A DNA stretch of 64,000 nucleotides from Neobacillus paridis (GCF_016765675.1 NZ_JAESWB010000181.1:226984-290983); one strand, 5' to 3'; counted from the first letter of the stretch, positions 45,429-57,101 are shown. Notes: generated by a model not told the origin, from the sequence alone. Numbers and translations are program-made.

Positions 45429-45594
45429 CCCCAACACCACCTTTCGAAACTCCCTATTACTTATTCTCTTTTCAAAATAATTCTTCCTGCATAGAATACC
45501 ATTTTTACAAAAAATATGTTAGTACCGCAAACAGTTTTTCTGACCGTTCGTCCCGCAGCAACTCCCTATCAAGAGCGATAGCTGTTTTAGAGTG

Positions 45595-46311
45595 CTACTG
45601 AATGGGGGCCTTTGCCGGGGTACCAGGCTTTCTTGGGTATTTCTTAGGTGTTGGCTTTTCCTTTTTAAGGATGATCATATTCCGTTCTGACTGCTCAATT
45701 GGTAAAGTAAAGGTGAATTTGTTTTCAAGCCTGCCGCCGAGCGTGGTGATCGCCTTTTTGGCTTGAGTTAATTCCTCATCAGCATTGACTGCCTTTAAGG
45801 CGATGAAGTAACCGCCCACTTTTGTAAGCGGTAGACAGAGCTCACTTAATACAGACATTCTCGCAACAGCCCTTGCCGTAACAACATCAAAGCTCTCGCG
45901 ATAGCTAGGATTGCCCCCGAAGGTTTCCGCCCGGTCATGCATAAACCGGACATTTTCCAACCCTAATACATTGGCAAGATGTTGTAAAAAGGAAATTCGC
46001 TTATTCAACGAATCGACAATCGTTACCTCAATATCCGGGAAAGCAATTTTTAGCGGAATGCTCGGAAACCCGGCACCAGCCCCAACGTCACAAAGACGAA
46101 GAGGCTTGGAAAAATCAAAGTAAAATGCTGCCGTCAGCGAATCATAAAAGTGCTTTAAATAAACATCTTCTTTGGCAGTAATGGCCGTCAGATTCATTTT
46201 TTCATTCCATTCAACAAGGGTCAGATAATACTGTTCAAACTGATCAAGCTGCTTTTCTGTCAAGCTGATTCCCTTTTCCTTCAGGATCGTGGTAAATTGT
46301 TCACTATTCAT
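45595..46311 (-). CDS. rsmG: 16S rRNA (guanine527-N7)-methyltransferase RsmG
   Basis: A 238-residue SAM-dependent methyltransferase (formerly GidB) acting on G527 of 16S rRNA. SAM site [14 protein letters not shown] (about 73-86), [10 protein letters not shown] (about 96) and the RAETFG/VTARAVA segments. Basic C-terminal tail KYPRKPGTP. Start at [10 protein letters not shown], behind TGAGG; a GTG at the mnmG stop codon is less likely. Loss of RsmG gives low-level streptomycin resistance in related bacteria. Confidence 0.96.
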   Translation of the reverse strand: MNSEQFTTILKEKGISLTEKQLDQFEQYYLTLVEWNEKMNLTAITAKEDVYLKHFYDSLTAAFYFDFSKPLRLCDVGAGAGFPSIPLKIAFPDIEVTIVDSLNKRISFLQHLANVLGLENVRFMHDRAETFGGNPSYRESFDVVTARAVARMSVLSELCLPLTKVGGYFIALKAVNADEELTQAKKAITTLGGRLENKFTFTLPIEQSERNMIILKKEKPTPKKYPRKPGTPAKAPIQ

Positions 46312-46332
46312 TGGGTAAATTTCCTCACTCAC

Positions 46333-48228
46333 TTAATCATTGGCAATTCTGGCAATTCGGCCATGCTCAAGGTATACAAGTAAAATTGAAATATCGGCTG
46401 GATTAACTCCAGAAATTCTTGATGCTTGGGCCAGCGATAATGGCCTAATCTTCTTAAGCTTTTGTTTCGCTTCGGTAGCAAGCCCGGAGATGGCATCATA
46501 ATCAATATTTTCCGGAATTTTTTTATCCTCCATTTTTTTCAATCGTTCCACTTGCTGCATTGATTTTTCAATATAGCCCTCATATTTAATTTGAATTTCA
46601 ACTTGCTCTTTCATTTCATTACTTAATGGAGAATCCGGCTTAGCGATAGTCTCCAGTAATTCATAGGTCATTTCCGGCCGTTTTAACAAGTCGGAGGCAC
46701 GGATTCCATCCTTTAGCTCGCTGCCGCCGATGCTGCGAACTAGCTCTTGAACATTTTTATCAGACGGTTTTAAGATGGTTGATCGGAGTCTTTCCTTCTC
46801 CGCATCAATTGCCGCTTTTTTGGCTAAAAATGCTTGGTAGCGTTCTTCACCAATTAAGCCAATTTTATAACCTATTTCCGTTAAACGTAAGTCGGCATTA
46901 TCATGTCTTAACAACAGACGGTACTCCGCTCTCGATGTAAGCAGGCGATATGGTTCATTTGTCCCTTTGGTAACTAAATCGTCAATTAACACCCCAATGT
47001 AGGCCTCAGAGCGGCTTAACACCAATTCTTCCTTGCCTAAGGCATTAAGACCGGCGTTAATTCCAGCCATGATCCCTTGTCCCGCCGCTTCTTCGTAACC
47101 GGATGTTCCGTTGATTTGACCAGCTGTATAAAGGTTTTTGACGACCTTTGTTTCTAACGTCGGCCACAGCTGTGTAGGAACGATGGCATCATATTCAATC
47201 GCATAGCCAGGCCTCATGATTTCAGCGTTTTCTAAACCGGCGACGGTTTTCACCAGCTGGTGCTGTACATCTTCAGGGAGGCTGGTGGACAGGCCTTGAA
47301 CATAGACCTCTTTCGTATTTCGGCCTTCCGGTTCAAGAAAGATCTGGTGGCGCGGTTTGTCGTTAAATCGGACAACCTTATCCTCAATCGATGGACAGTA
47401 GCGCGGACCCGTGCCTTTAATCATCCCGGAATACATCGGTGACCGATGCAGATTCTGATCAATTAATCGATGGGTATGTTCATTCGTATAAGTCAACCAA
47501 CATGGGAGCTGGTCGGTAATAAATTGGGTCGTGTCGTAGGAAAATGCTCTTGGCTCCTCGTCACCAGGCTGGATTTCCGTTTTGCTATAATCAACCGTGT
47601 TCCCGTTTACCCTTGGCGGTGTACCTGTCTTAAAGCGGACAAGCTCGAAGCCAAGCCGTTCCAGGTGTTCTGACAGTTTGATCGATGGCTGCTGATTATT
47701 CGGGCCACTTGAGTATTTTAATTCACCGATAATAATTTCGCCGCGCAGGAAGGTACCGGTGGTAATGACGACGGTTTTGGAACGATAAATCGCTCCGGTT
47801 TTTGTGATAACCCCCTTGCAGACGCCATCCTCGACAATCAGCTCTTCGACCATTCCCTGAATTAACGTAAGGTTGGGCTCTTCTTCCAGCGTTCGTTTCA
47901 TTTCGCGCTGGTATTCATTTTTATCCGCCTGAGCCCGTAAGGCACGCACTGCGGGGCCTTTACCGGTATTTAACATCCGCATTTGGATATACGTTTTATC
48001 AATGTTTTTACCCATTTGCCCACCAAGAGCATCTATTTCCCGAACGACAATCCCCTTGGCTGGACCGCCGACAGAAGGGTTGCAGGGCATGAAGGCCACC
48101 ATATCGAGGTTGATTGTAATCATTAAAGTATTGGCACCCATGCGTGCCGCCGCGAGGCCTGCCTCACAGCCGGCATGTCCGGCCCCAACGACGACAACGT
48201 CGTAATTTCCTGCTTCATATTGTTGCAT
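46333..48228 (-). CDS. mnmG: tRNA uridine 5-carboxymethylaminomethyl modification enzyme MnmG
   Basis: A 631-residue FAD enzyme (GidA) working with MnmE on wobble U34. FAD motif [13 protein letters not shown] (about 12-24), then GTFLRGEI, the NAD-binding insert and the C-terminal helical domain that binds MnmE (about 560-631). GGAGG lies 11 bases before the ATG. Standard length. Confidence 0.97.
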   Translation of the reverse strand: MQQYEAGNYDVVVVGAGHAGCEAGLAAARMGANTLMITINLDMVAFMPCNPSVGGPAKGIVVREIDALGGQMGKNIDKTYIQMRMLNTGKGPAVRALRAQADKNEYQREMKRTLEEEPNLTLIQGMVEELIVEDGVCKGVITKTGAIYRSKTVVITTGTFLRGEIIIGELKYSSGPNNQQPSIKLSEHLERLGFELVRFKTGTPPRVNGNTVDYSKTEIQPGDEEPRAFSYDTTQFITDQLPCWLTYTNEHTHRLIDQNLHRSPMYSGMIKGTGPRYCPSIEDKVVRFNDKPRHQIFLEPEGRNTKEVYVQGLSTSLPEDVQHQLVKTVAGLENAEIMRPGYAIEYDAIVPTQLWPTLETKVVKNLYTAGQINGTSGYEEAAGQGIMAGINAGLNALGKEELVLSRSEAYIGVLIDDLVTKGTNEPYRLLTSRAEYRLLLRHDNADLRLTEIGYKIGLIGEERYQAFLAKKAAIDAEKERLRSTILKPSDKNVQELVRSIGGSELKDGIRASDLLKRPEMTYELLETIAKPDSPLSNEMKEQVEIQIKYEGYIEKSMQQVERLKKMEDKKIPENIDYDAISGLATEAKQKLKKIRPLSLAQASRISGVNPADISILLVYLEHGRIARIAND

Positions 48229-48320
48229 ATTGATGTGTTCCTCCTTTTCCGCTACACGGAAAACTAAATATCATTTCATTTATGTTGTCCATCTTTGTAC
48301 CTATCTGAAAAATATTGTGT

Positions 48321-48424
48321 TTCATTGAGCTTTGCGGCCGCGGATCTCTCTTTTCGGGCTATGAACCCCTGCTTCATTGACCGTATTTGGCCATGGGTTC
48401 CCTTTTCCAGTCATGAAATCAAGA
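48321..48424. repeat. Two 52-bp units between mnmG and mnmE
   Basis: TTCATTGA begins at 48321 and 48373, 52 bp apart. In both units a CTTTTC word is at unit positions 30-35 and ATGAA at positions 41-45, so the two align in register without gaps. A hairpin spans the unit junction: GGGCTATGAA, a 7-base loop and TTCATTGACC (8 of 10 paired). The units are weakly similar overall; the period is the main evidence. Confidence 0.55.
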
Positions 48425-48436
48425 AAATTGAACCAA

Positions 48437-49822
48437 TTATTTTCCTAAACAGAATTGCGAGAACAACTGGTTGATTAAGTCGTCTTGGACACTTTCGCCG
48501 ATAATTTCACCTAGCAGATTCCAAGTCCGCGTTAAATCTATTTGAACGATGTCAATCGGTGTTCCCATTTGGGCGCCGGCGATGGCCTCCTCAATCGCCT
48601 GCAAACTTTGGTTCAATAAGGCAATATGCCGGCTGTTGGATACATAGGTTGCGTCCTTTGCCTCAACAGAGCCGCTGAAAAACAGCGAGGCAATCGCTTC
48701 CTCTAACTCATCCACCCCGCGGTCTTGCAACAATGAGGTTGTCACAATCCGGTGTTCCTTTGCTAACTCATGAACCCGCTCGAGGTCAATTTGCTGCGGC
48801 AGATCTGTTTTATTGATAATGACAATCGTGTCCATCCCTTTCACTGCTTCGAACAGATTTTCATCCTCTTTTGTCAGCTGATCCGAATAATTCAACACAA
48901 GTAAAATTAAATCCGCCTCTTTTAACACCTGACGGGAACGCTCGACACCGATTCGCTCGACGATATCCTCAGTTTCCCTGATACCGGCCGTATCCAATAG
49001 TCTTAGCGGCACACCGCGGACATTGACATATTCTTCGATAACATCTCTTGTTGTACCAGGAACATCCGTCACAATCGCCTTATTTTCCTGTACAAGGCTG
49101 TTTAATAACGAGGATTTACCGACATTCGGTCTGCCGACAATAACGGTGGAGAGACCTTCACGGAGAATTTTTCCTTGCTGCGATGTCTGCAGCAGCTTTT
49201 TGATTTCCTCGTGAACATAAGCGGCCTTTGGCAACAACAATGAATGAGTCATTTCTTCAACATCATCATACTCGGGATAATCAATGTTTACCTCAATTTG
49301 CGCTAAAATCTCCAAGATTTCCTGCCGTAATCGGCGTATCAGCCTCGAGAGTCTTCCTTCCATTTGTCCGAGAGCGACATTCATCGCTCGATCTGTCTTC
49401 GCCCGAATCAGGTCAATGACTGCTTCCGCCTGTGATAAATCAATCCTCCCATTCAAGAAAGCACGCTTGGTAAATTCCCCCGGTTCCGCAAGCCGTGCAC
49501 CATGACTTAATACCAGCTGAAGCACTCGATTCACCGAGACAAGTCCACCGTGACAATTGATTTCCACTACATCCTCTTTTGTAAAAGTTTTTGGTCCTTT
49601 CATCACGGAAACCATGACCTCTTCGACTACGTCCCCGGTTTTGGGGTCAAGGATATGGCCATAATGGATCGTATGGCTGCCTTGTTCCGCAAGTGTTTTT
49701 CCATTCACCCCTTTAAAAAGCCTATCGGCAATCAGGATGGCTGCTTCTCCACTTAAGCGAACAATAGCGATCGCTCCTTCCCCCATCGGCGTTGAGATGG
49801 CTGCTATCGTATCAAAGTCCAT
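48437..49822 (-). CDS. mnmE: tRNA modification GTPase MnmE
   Basis: A 461-residue GTPase (TrmE) that with MnmG forms cmnm5U34. N-terminal formyl-THF domain (about 1-118), helical domain, and the G domain (about 220-380): [24 protein letters not shown]. The C-terminus CLGK carries the catalytic-cycle Cys. Standard length; upstream gap carries DnaA boxes. Confidence 0.97.
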   Translation of the reverse strand: MDFDTIAAISTPMGEGAIAIVRLSGEAAILIADRLFKGVNGKTLAEQGSHTIHYGHILDPKTGDVVEEVMVSVMKGPKTFTKEDVVEINCHGGLVSVNRVLQLVLSHGARLAEPGEFTKRAFLNGRIDLSQAEAVIDLIRAKTDRAMNVALGQMEGRLSRLIRRLRQEILEILAQIEVNIDYPEYDDVEEMTHSLLLPKAAYVHEEIKKLLQTSQQGKILREGLSTVIVGRPNVGKSSLLNSLVQENKAIVTDVPGTTRDVIEEYVNVRGVPLRLLDTAGIRETEDIVERIGVERSRQVLKEADLILLVLNYSDQLTKEDENLFEAVKGMDTIVIINKTDLPQQIDLERVHELAKEHRIVTTSLLQDRGVDELEEAIASLFFSGSVEAKDATYVSNSRHIALLNQSLQAIEEAIAGAQMGTPIDIVQIDLTRTWNLLGEIIGESVQDDLINQLFSQFCLGK

Positions 49823-49915
49823 TCCGTTTCACCTCACATTAAAAAAATTATATAAAGTAATCGATTATTTATCCAAAAGAATAGCTTATCACAAAAAAAC
49901 CCGTTTTTTATACTT

Positions 49916-49971
49916 TTATCCACAGGTTAATAAGAATCTTGTACTATTTTAACTTATCCACATGTGAATAA
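49916..49971. promoter_or_regulatory. DnaA boxes upstream of mnmE
   Basis: Two perfect TTATCCACA boxes (49916-49924 and 49954-49962) and an abutting TGTGAATAA (49963-49971, one mismatch on the opposite strand) in the mnmE-jag gap, about 2.4 kb left of the main oriC cluster. Confidence 0.75.
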
Positions 49972-50035
49972 CAATAAAACAAACAGAATGACTCAAGCAA
50001 TGTTATCAACAAGTACCTATTCAAAAAAAGGGAAG

Positions 50036-50068
50036 AAAAAAACATCCTCCCAAATCGGAAGGATGTCT
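50036..50068 (-). terminator. Terminator after jag
   Basis: On the minus strand ACATCCTTCC pairs with GGAGGATGT around a short loop; TTTTTT follows. It ends the rpmH-rnpA-yidC-jag transcript. Confidence 0.85.
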
Positions 50069-50083
50069 TAAAATACGATTGAC

Positions 50084-50707
50084 TTATTTTCTTACTGGTG
50101 AAATAACGATATAACGGTGTGGTTCTATGCCATCAGAACTCGTTTTTACTCGTCTATTTTCAGCCAAAGCGGTGTGGATGACCTTTCGTTCATAGGAAGG
50201 CATCGGCTCTAAGGTTACTTCTTTTCCCGTCTTTACAGCCTTTTGGGCCAAGCGTTGGGCCAGTTGAATTAATGTTTCACTCCGACGCTCGCGGTAATTC
50301 TCCGCATCTAAAATGACGGTCACATAGTTTTGCGAAAACCGATTCATCACCAGCTGGGTTAAATATTGCAGCGAATTAAGGGTTTGTCCTCGTTTTCCAA
50401 TCAACAATGCAATCTTTTCACCAGTTAAGGTAAAATACACCAGTTTGCCCTCCTGTTTTACATCAATATCAACAGGAGAACCCATTTGTTCGCTGACCTG
50501 ACTCAAAAAATTCTTTGCTTCTTCAATTGGGTTCATGATCACGGAAACTTTGACAACAGCGGGACGTGAGCCAAAAATTCCGAAAATCCCCTTTTTTCCT
50601 TCATCAATTATATCAATATCTGTTTGATCTTTTGTTACATTTAATTGGGCTAAAGCTGACTCTACTGCTTCTTCGACGGTTTGTCCTGTAGCAGTTACCT
50701 GTTTCAC
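50084..50707 (-). CDS. jag: RNA-binding protein Jag (KhpB/EloR)
   Basis: A 207-residue protein with Jag_N (about 1-52, [16 protein letters not shown]), KH (about 75-145, [14 protein letters not shown]) and R3H (about 150-205, [28 protein letters not shown]). In firmicutes it pairs with KhpA and affects cell elongation. Its ATG overlaps the yidC stop by 4 bases. Confidence 0.95.
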   Translation of the reverse strand: MKQVTATGQTVEEAVESALAQLNVTKDQTDIDIIDEGKKGIFGIFGSRPAVVKVSVIMNPIEEAKNFLSQVSEQMGSPVDIDVKQEGKLVYFTLTGEKIALLIGKRGQTLNSLQYLTQLVMNRFSQNYVTVILDAENYRERRSETLIQLAQRLAQKAVKTGKEVTLEPMPSYERKVIHTALAENRRVKTSSDGIEPHRYIVISPVRK

Positions 50708-51480
50708 TTTTTAGTTCCTCCCATTTTACCGGTTGCTTGCACCTTTATCTCCGGCCCTTTAATAAAATAGGTTTGCACAATCGAGAAAATATTACCGACC
50801 ACCCAATATAAGGAAAGCGCTGATGGGAAGCTAATGGCAAAAATAACAATCATAATCGGCATCATCCAAAGCATCATTGCCATTTGCGGATTTTGGTTTG
50901 CCGTGCCAGCCATCATCATTTTTTGCTGGATAAACGTTGTGATACCAGCGACAATCGGTAAAATATACCATGGATCCTTGTCACCAAGATCAAACCATAA
51001 AAAGCTGCCCTCGGCAATCGCTCTCGTCCGCATAATCGCGTGATAAAATCCAATTAAAATCGGCATTTGGATCAATACCGGGAAACAGCCTGCCATTGGA
51101 TTGACGCCATGTTTTTGGAATAGCGCCATGGTTTCCTGCTGCAGTTTTTGCTGGGTCTTTTGATCTTTGGAGCTATATTTTTCTTTCAGTGCCTGCATTT
51201 CCGGCTGCAGGGCCTGCATCGCTTTTGAGCTTTTTGTCTGTTTAATCATAAGCGGTAAAATAATCAGACGGATTATAATTGTTACGATTATAATGGATAT
51301 CCCAAAGTTGCCGCCAAAAATATGAGCTACTTCTTTAATCAGCCAGGACAAGGGATAGACAATATACTCGTTCCAAAAGCCTTTACTTTCCGGGGTAATC
51401 GGCTTGTTTACTTCGCTGCACCCCGTTAGCAGCAGGAAAATCGAAAGCATCCCAAATACAAGTAAAATTCTTTTTTTCAA
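50704..51480 (-). CDS. yidC: Membrane protein insertase YidC/SpoIIIJ
   Basis: A 258-residue Oxa1-family insertase with lipoprotein signal (lipobox LLTGC, Cys about 21) and five core helices (about 58-80, 125-150, 165-190, 200-225). The cytosolic hairpin [14 protein letters not shown] and hydrophilic-groove Arg in IIRLIILP are visible. Position next to rnpA and jag marks it as the SpoIIIJ paralogue needed for forespore sigma-G activation in B. subtilis. Confidence 0.95.
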   Translation of the reverse strand: MKKRILLVFGMLSIFLLLTGCSEVNKPITPESKGFWNEYIVYPLSWLIKEVAHIFGGNFGISIIIVTIIIRLIILPLMIKQTKSSKAMQALQPEMQALKEKYSSKDQKTQQKLQQETMALFQKHGVNPMAGCFPVLIQMPILIGFYHAIMRTRAIAEGSFLWFDLGDKDPWYILPIVAGITTFIQQKMMMAGTANQNPQMAMMLWMMPIMIVIFAISFPSALSLYWVVGNIFSIVQTYFIKGPEIKVQATGKMGGTKK

Positions 51481-51613
51481 CCAGTTTTTCCTCCTCGGAG
51501 TTAATATAGATATTTATAAAAATTATGTATATTTTTCTGTAATGGGTTTCAAAGGTAATTCTAACATCTTTTTATTAAAATTGCTTTAACAAAACGGTAA
51601 ATTTGATCATTTT

Positions 51614-51958
51614 TTATCGGTTCTTTAATACCTTTCCTACCTTAAAAACATGCGTTAAACTTTTTTTTATCATAAAAAAGTCCATTTCGGCTGCCGGTTT
51701 CCTGGCAATAATTACATAATCATACCCCGGCAATAATTGATCCTTCAGTTCAAAAACGGACTGTCGAATATATCTTTTAATTTTATTTCGCGTAACCGCA
51801 TTACCAAGCTTTTTACTAACGGATAAACCAATGCGAAAAAAGTCTTGGTCCTCCTTCGGCAATGAATAAACCACAAATTGGCGATTGGCAAACGATCTGC
51901 CCTGTTGAAATACTGTCTGAAAGTCTTTATTTTTTTTTATCCGCAGTTCCTTTTTCAT
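51614..51958 (-). CDS. rnpA: Ribonuclease P protein component
   Basis: A 114-residue basic subunit that helps the RNase P RNA process tRNA 5' ends. Motifs [37 protein letters not shown] (the RNR region, about 50-70) and [11 protein letters not shown]. Directly after rpmH. Confidence 0.96.
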   Translation of the reverse strand: MKKELRIKKNKDFQTVFQQGRSFANRQFVVYSLPKEDQDFFRIGLSVSKKLGNAVTRNKIKRYIRQSVFELKDQLLPGYDYVIIARKPAAEMDFFMIKKSLTHVFKVGKVLKNR

Positions 51959-52003
51959 TACCTAACACCTTCAATCAGTATGAAAACTTTTTGCTTAGAA
52001 AAA

Positions 52004-52029
52004 AGACCACTGAGACGTTTCAGTGGTCT
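52004..52029 (-). terminator. Hairpin between rpmH and rnpA
   Basis: On the minus strand AGACCACTG and CAGTGGTCT pair around a short loop and are followed by TTTTT; the left arm includes the rpmH stop codon. It may attenuate rnpA expression relative to rpmH. Confidence 0.75.
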
Positions 52030-52162
52030 AAGCTGATAATACTTTTCTACCTTTACGACGACGACGAGCTAGAACTTTACGTCCATTACTGGAGCTCATG
52101 CGACTGCGAAAACCGTGAACTTTGCTATGTTTCCGTTTATTTGGTTGATACGTTCTTTTCAT
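52028..52162 (-). CDS. rpmH: 50S ribosomal protein L34
   Basis: A 44-residue, highly basic L34 starting [22 protein letters not shown] and ending [11 protein letters not shown]. Ribosome-binding site GGGAGGTG. First gene left of oriC, as in most bacteria. Too short for many gene finders but unmistakable. Confidence 0.97.
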   Translation of the reverse strand: MKRTYQPNKRKHSKVHGFRSRMSSSNGRKVLARRRRKGRKVLSA

Positions 52163-52733
52163 ATATGACACCTCCCAAAAGGAAAAGTCCTCATTTCAAT
52201 TTCAGACGACAGTCTTATTTATTATAAAGATGTCCTCATTATATTGTCAACTGTCCTTCAACCATTAACCTAAATTTCCAATTTCTTATCATAGTGTTCT
52301 TTAGCGAACAGTTTACATTTAATTGTGGATATTAATCGACATTTTTCTGCTATCCACACAAGATATTGACAGGTTTTTCACAAATTATCAACCTGTGGAC
52401 AATTATTATACACACATCGTTCGTCTTGTGGATAAGTTTAGAAAAACCATTGCGTAGCCTGCTATTATTTGTTATTATATTTGTGTTTTCACTCTGAATA
52501 ACTTCTACCCAAAAAATAATTATCCACATTTTGTGGATAACCTGTGGACATGTTATCCCAAGGTTCTGTAAAATCTTGTCCACAGGTAGTGGATATTGTC
52601 GAAATCCTGCATTCTATCCTTATTATATGTTATCCACAAAATACCTTTTCATATATTAATAAATTTATAGTTATTTTTTATGGGAAAAGACGACGATGTC
52701 AACATAAATACTTTTATAAGGGAGGGACAATCG
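52163..52733. promoter_or_regulatory. oriC: oriC, upstream part (DnaA-box region)
   Basis: The rpmH-dnaA gap contains many DnaA boxes. Perfect: 52427-52435 (TGTGGATAA), 52520-52528, 52532-52540 and 52630-52638. One-mismatch: 52324-52332, 52350-52358, 52394-52402 and 52576-52584. The two perfect boxes at 52520 and 52532 face each other. The dnaA promoter lies here and is presumably autoregulated by these boxes. This corresponds to the incA/incB part of the bipartite Bacillus origin. Confidence 0.93.
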
Positions 52734-54080
52734 TTGGAAAATATTGCGGACCTTTGGCAGGCAGCTCTTTCCAATATTGAAAAGAAAATAAGCAAGCCTA
52801 GTTTTGAGACATGGTTTAAATCAACGAAAGCCCAGTCTCTTCAAGGCGATCAGCTTGTCATCAATGTTCCCAATGAATTCGCACGTGATTGGCTGGAGGA
52901 ACGGTACTCCGATTTAATAACTGAGATTTTGTATGAACTCACCGGAGAAAGCTTAACGGCCAAGTTTATCATTCCGCAGGATCAACCAGAGGAAGAGCAA
53001 GAACTGCGAACGCCGCCAAAGAAGATGAAAAAGGATGACGATCACAACGATTTTCCGACAAGCGTATTAATTCCCAAATACACTTTCGATACCTTTGTCA
53101 TTGGTTCCGGGAACCGCTTTGCTCATGCTGCTTCCCTTGCTGTTGCGGAAGCGCCGGCAAAAGCGTATAACCCGCTTTTTATTTATGGCGGTGTAGGACT
53201 AGGAAAAACCCACTTAATGCATGCCATTGGGCATTATGTATTGGAGCACAATCCAACGGCAAAGGTGGTATATTTGTCTTCTGAGAAATTTACCAATGAA
53301 TTTATCAACTCAATCCGCGACAACCGGGCGGAAAGCTTTCGCAATAAATACCGCAATGTTGATGTCCTGCTCATTGATGATATTCAATTTTTAGCGGGGA
53401 AAGAATCAACGCAGGAGGAATTTTTCCATACGTTTAACAGCCTCCATGAGGAAAGCAAGCAAATTGTCATTTCCAGCGACCGGCCCCCAAGGGAAATTCC
53501 GACGCTTGAAGACCGCCTTAGATCAAGGTTTGAATGGGGATTAATTACCGATATCACTCCGCCAGATTTGGAAACTAGAATTGCCATCCTCAGAAAGAAA
53601 GCAAAGGCAGATGGCCTAGACATTCCTAATGAAGTCATGCTTTATATTGCCAATCAAATTGATTCCAACATTCGTGAACTAGAAGGAGCATTAATTCGCG
53701 TTGTCGCCTATTCGTCGCTAATTAATAAGGATATTAACGCAGATTTAGCTGCTGAAGCCCTAAAGGATATTATTCCCAGCTCAAAGCCTAAAGTCATTAC
53801 CATTCATGAAATCCAGAAAGTTGTCGGGGAGCACTATAACGTAAAACTTGAGGATTTTAAGGCCAAAAAACGGACAAAATCAGTCGCTTTTCCAAGGCAA
53901 ATTGCGATGTATTTGTCACGTGAATTAACCGATTATTCCTTGCCCAAAATAGGAGAAGAGTTTGGCGGCCGTGATCATACCACGGTGATTCACGCCCACG
54001 AAAAAATTTCCAAGCTGCTTCAAACCGATTCACTGCTGCAAAAGCAACTGAAGGAAATCAATGAACAATTGAAAATTTAA
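52734..54080 (+). CDS. dnaA: Chromosomal replication initiator DnaA
   Basis: A 448-residue AAA+ initiator. Domain I (about 1-85), variable domain II, AAA+ domain III (Walker [11 protein letters not shown], about 150; Walker [15 protein letters not shown]), and domain IV HTH (about 350-448) with the signature [12 protein letters not shown] that reads DnaA boxes. Start is TTG at 52734 ([12 protein letters not shown]), after AAGGGAGGG; a longer ATG-started frame is rejected because its extra residues are not family-like. Confidence 0.98.
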   Translation: MENIADLWQAALSNIEKKISKPSFETWFKSTKAQSLQGDQLVINVPNEFARDWLEERYSDLITEILYELTGESLTAKFIIPQDQPEEEQELRTPPKKMKKDDDHNDFPTSVLIPKYTFDTFVIGSGNRFAHAASLAVAEAPAKAYNPLFIYGGVGLGKTHLMHAIGHYVLEHNPTAKVVYLSSEKFTNEFINSIRDNRAESFRNKYRNVDVLLIDDIQFLAGKESTQEEFFHTFNSLHEESKQIVISSDRPPREIPTLEDRLRSRFEWGLITDITPPDLETRIAILRKKAKADGLDIPNEVMLYIANQIDSNIRELEGALIRVVAYSSLINKDINADLAAEALKDIIPSSKPKVITIHEIQKVVGEHYNVKLEDFKAKKRTKSVAFPRQIAMYLSRELTDYSLPKIGEEFGGRDHTTVIHAHEKISKLLQTDSLLQKQLKEINEQLKI

Positions 54081-54130
54081 AGAAACCAAGGCAGCCTTGG
54101 TCTTACCGGGACATCCTTAGTTGTTGAAGT

Positions 54131-54270
54131 TGTGAATAACTTTCAAACACATATGCACAGTCTGTCCACATGTGGATAGGCTGTGTTTCCATTGTAAAAA
54201 TAGGTTATCCACATGTTAACAACTCCTACTAATACTTCTCCTATTTTTTATAAAATAATAATATATGCTG
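54131..54270. promoter_or_regulatory. oriC: oriC, downstream part: DnaA boxes, DnaA-trio and DUE
   Basis: In the dnaA-dnaN gap: TGTGAATAA (54131), CTGTCCACA/TGTGGATAG back-to-back (54162-54179), and perfect TTATCCACA (54205-54213). This is followed by AACTCCTACTAATACTTCTC (54220-54239), which fits the DnaA-trio (repeated 3'-GAT), and then an AT-only stretch that should be the unwinding element. It matches the incC arrangement where DnaA opens the helix. Confidence 0.88.
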
Positions 54271-54307
54271 ATGCTAAAAAAATATGCCTAAAACGGAGGA
54301 TTAAAAA

Positions 54308-55444
54308 ATGAAATTTATTATCCAACGAGACCGACTTGTTCAAAGTGTCCAAGATGTTATGAAGGCAGTTACCTCAAGAACGACCATTCCGATCTTAACG
54401 GGAATAAAAATAACCGCAACAAATGAGGGAGTAACCTTAACGGGAAGTGACTCGGATATATCGATTGAGTCATTTATCCCTAAAGAAGAAGCCGGGGATG
54501 AAATTGTCGAAATAAAGCAGCCGGGTGCGATTGTTCTGCAAGCCAGATTTTTTAGTGAAATCGTGAAAAAGCTGCCAACTGATTTTGTTGAACTTGAAGT
54601 CTTAAATCATTTGCAAACCGTCATTCGTTCTGGTAAATCTGAATTTAATTTAATCGGTCTTGATGCTGAGGAATACCCTCACCTGCCGCAAATTGAGGAA
54701 AATAATAAATTTCAAATTGCCGGCGATCTTTTGAAGGCAATGATCAGGCAAACTCATTTTGCTGTATCAACTTCAGAAACACGCCCGATCTTGACAGGTG
54801 TCAACTGGAAGATAGAAAACGGTGAGTTAAGCTGTATTGCAACAGACAGCCATCGTCTCGCTCTTCGCAAGGCGAAAATCGAAACGGACCATGAGGCTAG
54901 TTACAATATTGTTATTCCTGGAAAAAGTTTAAATGAATTAAGTAAGATTATTGATGATTCAAATGAACCGATTGATATCGTGATTACAGAAAATCAAATA
55001 TTATTTAAAGCAAAGCATTTGTTATTTTTCTCGAGATTGTTAGAGGGCAATTATCCTGATACTTCAAGATTAATTCCAGCCGATAGCAAGACGGAAATTA
55101 CAGTTAATACGAAGGAATTTTTACAAGCGATTGACCGTGCATCTTTACTTGCCCGTGAAGGCAGAAATAATGTCGTTAAATTTTCCACACAAGAGGGCGG
55201 CATTATTGAAATCACCTCGAATACACCGGAAATAGGAAAGGTAGTAGAAGAAGTTCAAAGTGAGTCCATCGTCGGGGAAGAATTAAAAATTTCCTTTAGT
55301 GCCAAATATATGATGGATGCTTTAAAAGCATTGGAAGGAACCGAAATAACCATTAGCTTTACTGGCGCGATGCGTCCGTTTGTCATTCGTCCATTAAATG
55401 ACGAAACGATTTTACAGTTGATTTTACCGGTTAGAACGTATTAA
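54308..55444 (+). CDS. dnaN: DNA polymerase III sliding clamp (beta)
   Basis: A 378-residue beta clamp: three topologically alike domains forming a dimeric ring on DNA. Start MKFIIQRDRLVQSVQDVMKAV, end LQLILPVRTY, the conserved C-terminal motif at the partner-binding pocket. GGAGG upstream. Followed by its own terminator. Confidence 0.98.
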   Translation: MKFIIQRDRLVQSVQDVMKAVTSRTTIPILTGIKITATNEGVTLTGSDSDISIESFIPKEEAGDEIVEIKQPGAIVLQARFFSEIVKKLPTDFVELEVLNHLQTVIRSGKSEFNLIGLDAEEYPHLPQIEENNKFQIAGDLLKAMIRQTHFAVSTSETRPILTGVNWKIENGELSCIATDSHRLALRKAKIETDHEASYNIVIPGKSLNELSKIIDDSNEPIDIVITENQILFKAKHLLFFSRLLEGNYPDTSRLIPADSKTEITVNTKEFLQAIDRASLLAREGRNNVVKFSTQEGGIIEITSNTPEIGKVVEEVQSESIVGEELKISFSAKYMMDALKALEGTEITISFTGAMRPFVIRPLNDETILQLILPVRTY

Positions 55445-55449
55445 TAATC

Positions 55450-55482
55450 CAAAGCCACCACTATTTTCAGGTGGCTTTTTTC
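55450..55482 (+). terminator. Terminator after dnaN
   Basis: AAGCCACC and GGTGGCTT arms with a 10-base loop, then TTTTT. Confidence 0.85.
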
Positions 55483-55616
55483 TCGGTCCTTTCATTCCAA
55501 GGTAATCTTTGAAACAGAAGCAAATTTTTAGTAAAATAAAGTATTGAGACAATTTGTCTGGGAAAAAGACTGTTAAAAACACCTAACTGATATTTTTGGG
55601 AAATGAGAGTGATGAT

Positions 55617-55832
55617 TTGCCTAAAAAAATAAAACTGGAAACAGAATTTATTACATTAGGCCAATTCTTAAAGCTGGCTGAGCTAATTCAATCAGGCGGC
55701 ATGGCCAAATGGTTTTTAAGTGAACATGAAGTTTTTATAAATGGTGAATTGGATCAACGGAGAGGAAGAAAGCTTCGTGACGGTGATAAGCTCCAAATTC
55801 CCGGCTTTGGTGAGTTTGTGATTACCAAATAA
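55617..55832 (+). CDS. rlbA: S4-domain protein RlbA/YaaA
   Basis: A 71-residue S4-type RNA-binding protein (LGQFLKLAELIQSGGMAKWFLSEHEVFING) encoded between dnaN and recF in all Bacillus. It is reported as ribosome-associated, implicated in ribosome assembly. TTG start giving the B. subtilis length, with GAGAGTGATGA before it. Confidence 0.9.
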   Translation: MPKKIKLETEFITLGQFLKLAELIQSGGMAKWFLSEHEVFINGELDQRRGRKLRDGDKLQIPGFGEFVITK

Positions 55833-55974
55833 CCTTGTCTAGCTGCATCTCCTGGGAGCTCTATAATCTACAGCCCATGTTTCAAAGGCTAAAAACATCA
55901 TATCGCCGCCGGATTGACTGGCTCCACGCCCCTGACTGCGGCGCTTACGCATTTCTGAAGAGGATGACGTTTGC

Positions 55975-57093
55975 ATGTATATTGAATCGCTTAGTTTAAC
56001 CAACTACCGCAATTACGAAGAATTATTGATCGAATTTGAAAATAAAGTAAATGTCATCTTAGGGGAAAATGCCCAAGGGAAAACAAACGTGATGGAGTCC
56101 ATTTATGTTTTAGCGATGGCGAAGTCGCACAGAACGTCAAATGATAAAGATCTTATCCGTTGGGATCAAGATTATGCTAAAATAGAAGGTAGGGTTCAAA
56201 AACAGCACGGTTCATTACCCCTTCAATTAGTCATATCGAAAAAAGGTAAAAAGGCAAAATGCAACCATATAGAACAACGGAAATTAAGCCAATACGTTGG
56301 TAATATGAACGTCGTTATGTTTGCCCCTGAAGACCTTAATTTGGTTAAAGGAAGCCCTCAAGTTCGCAGAAGATTTATTGATATGGAAATAGGCCAGGTG
56401 TCCCCTATTTATTTACATGATATGAGTCAATATCAAAAAATTCTCCAGCAGCGTAATCATTTTTTAAAAATGTTGCAGATCAAGAAGCAGACGGACGAAA
56501 CAATGCTTGAAATCTTAACAGAGCAATTCATTCAAACGGCTGTGAAGATTATTACCAAGAGATTCGAATTCTTGCGGCTGCTGCAAAATTGGGCAAAACC
56601 GATTCATCAAGGGATTTCAAGGGGACTTGAAACGCTTGAAATACAATATAAACCATCGGTTGATGTATTAGATAGGCTTGACTTGTCGAAAATGGTAGCA
56701 AGCTATCAAGAAAAGTTCGAAAAGGTAAAAAGTAGAGAAATAGAAAGGGGGACTACATTATTTGGCCCCCATCGTGATGATTTGCTGTTCTTCGTGAATA
56801 ACCGCGACGTGCAAACCTTTGGCTCACAAGGTCAGCAGCGAACTACGGCGTTATCCGTCAAACTCGCGGAAATTGAATTAATCCACGCGGAAATTGGTGA
56901 ATATCCGATCTTGCTTTTAGACGATGTTTTGTCCGAATTGGACGATTACCGGCAATCACACTTATTAAATACGATTCAAGGCAAGGTTCAAACATTCGTT
57001 ACAACAACAAGCGTTGACGGGATTGACCATCAAACATTGAAAGAGGCTTCTGCATTTGAAGTCACTTCCGGTACAATGCGAAGGGTGAACTGA
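55975..57093 (+). CDS. recF: DNA replication and repair protein RecF
   Basis: A 372-residue SMC-like ATPase of the RecFOR pathway. Walker [10 protein letters not shown] (about 30-38), signature [16 protein letters not shown] (about 284) and Walker [13 protein letters not shown] (about 305). It helps load RecA at gaps. The preceding 140-bp gap holds the GTCTAGCTGCA-type intergenic repeat. Confidence 0.97.
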   Translation: MYIESLSLTNYRNYEELLIEFENKVNVILGENAQGKTNVMESIYVLAMAKSHRTSNDKDLIRWDQDYAKIEGRVQKQHGSLPLQLVISKKGKKAKCNHIEQRKLSQYVGNMNVVMFAPEDLNLVKGSPQVRRRFIDMEIGQVSPIYLHDMSQYQKILQQRNHFLKMLQIKKQTDETMLEILTEQFIQTAVKIITKRFEFLRLLQNWAKPIHQGISRGLETLEIQYKPSVDVLDRLDLSKMVASYQEKFEKVKSREIERGTTLFGPHRDDLLFFVNNRDVQTFGSQGQQRTTALSVKLAEIELIHAEIGEYPILLLDDVLSELDDYRQSHLLNTIQGKVQTFVTTTSVDGIDHQTLKEASAFEVTSGTMRRVN

Positions 57094-57101
57094 GGTGGAA
57101 C

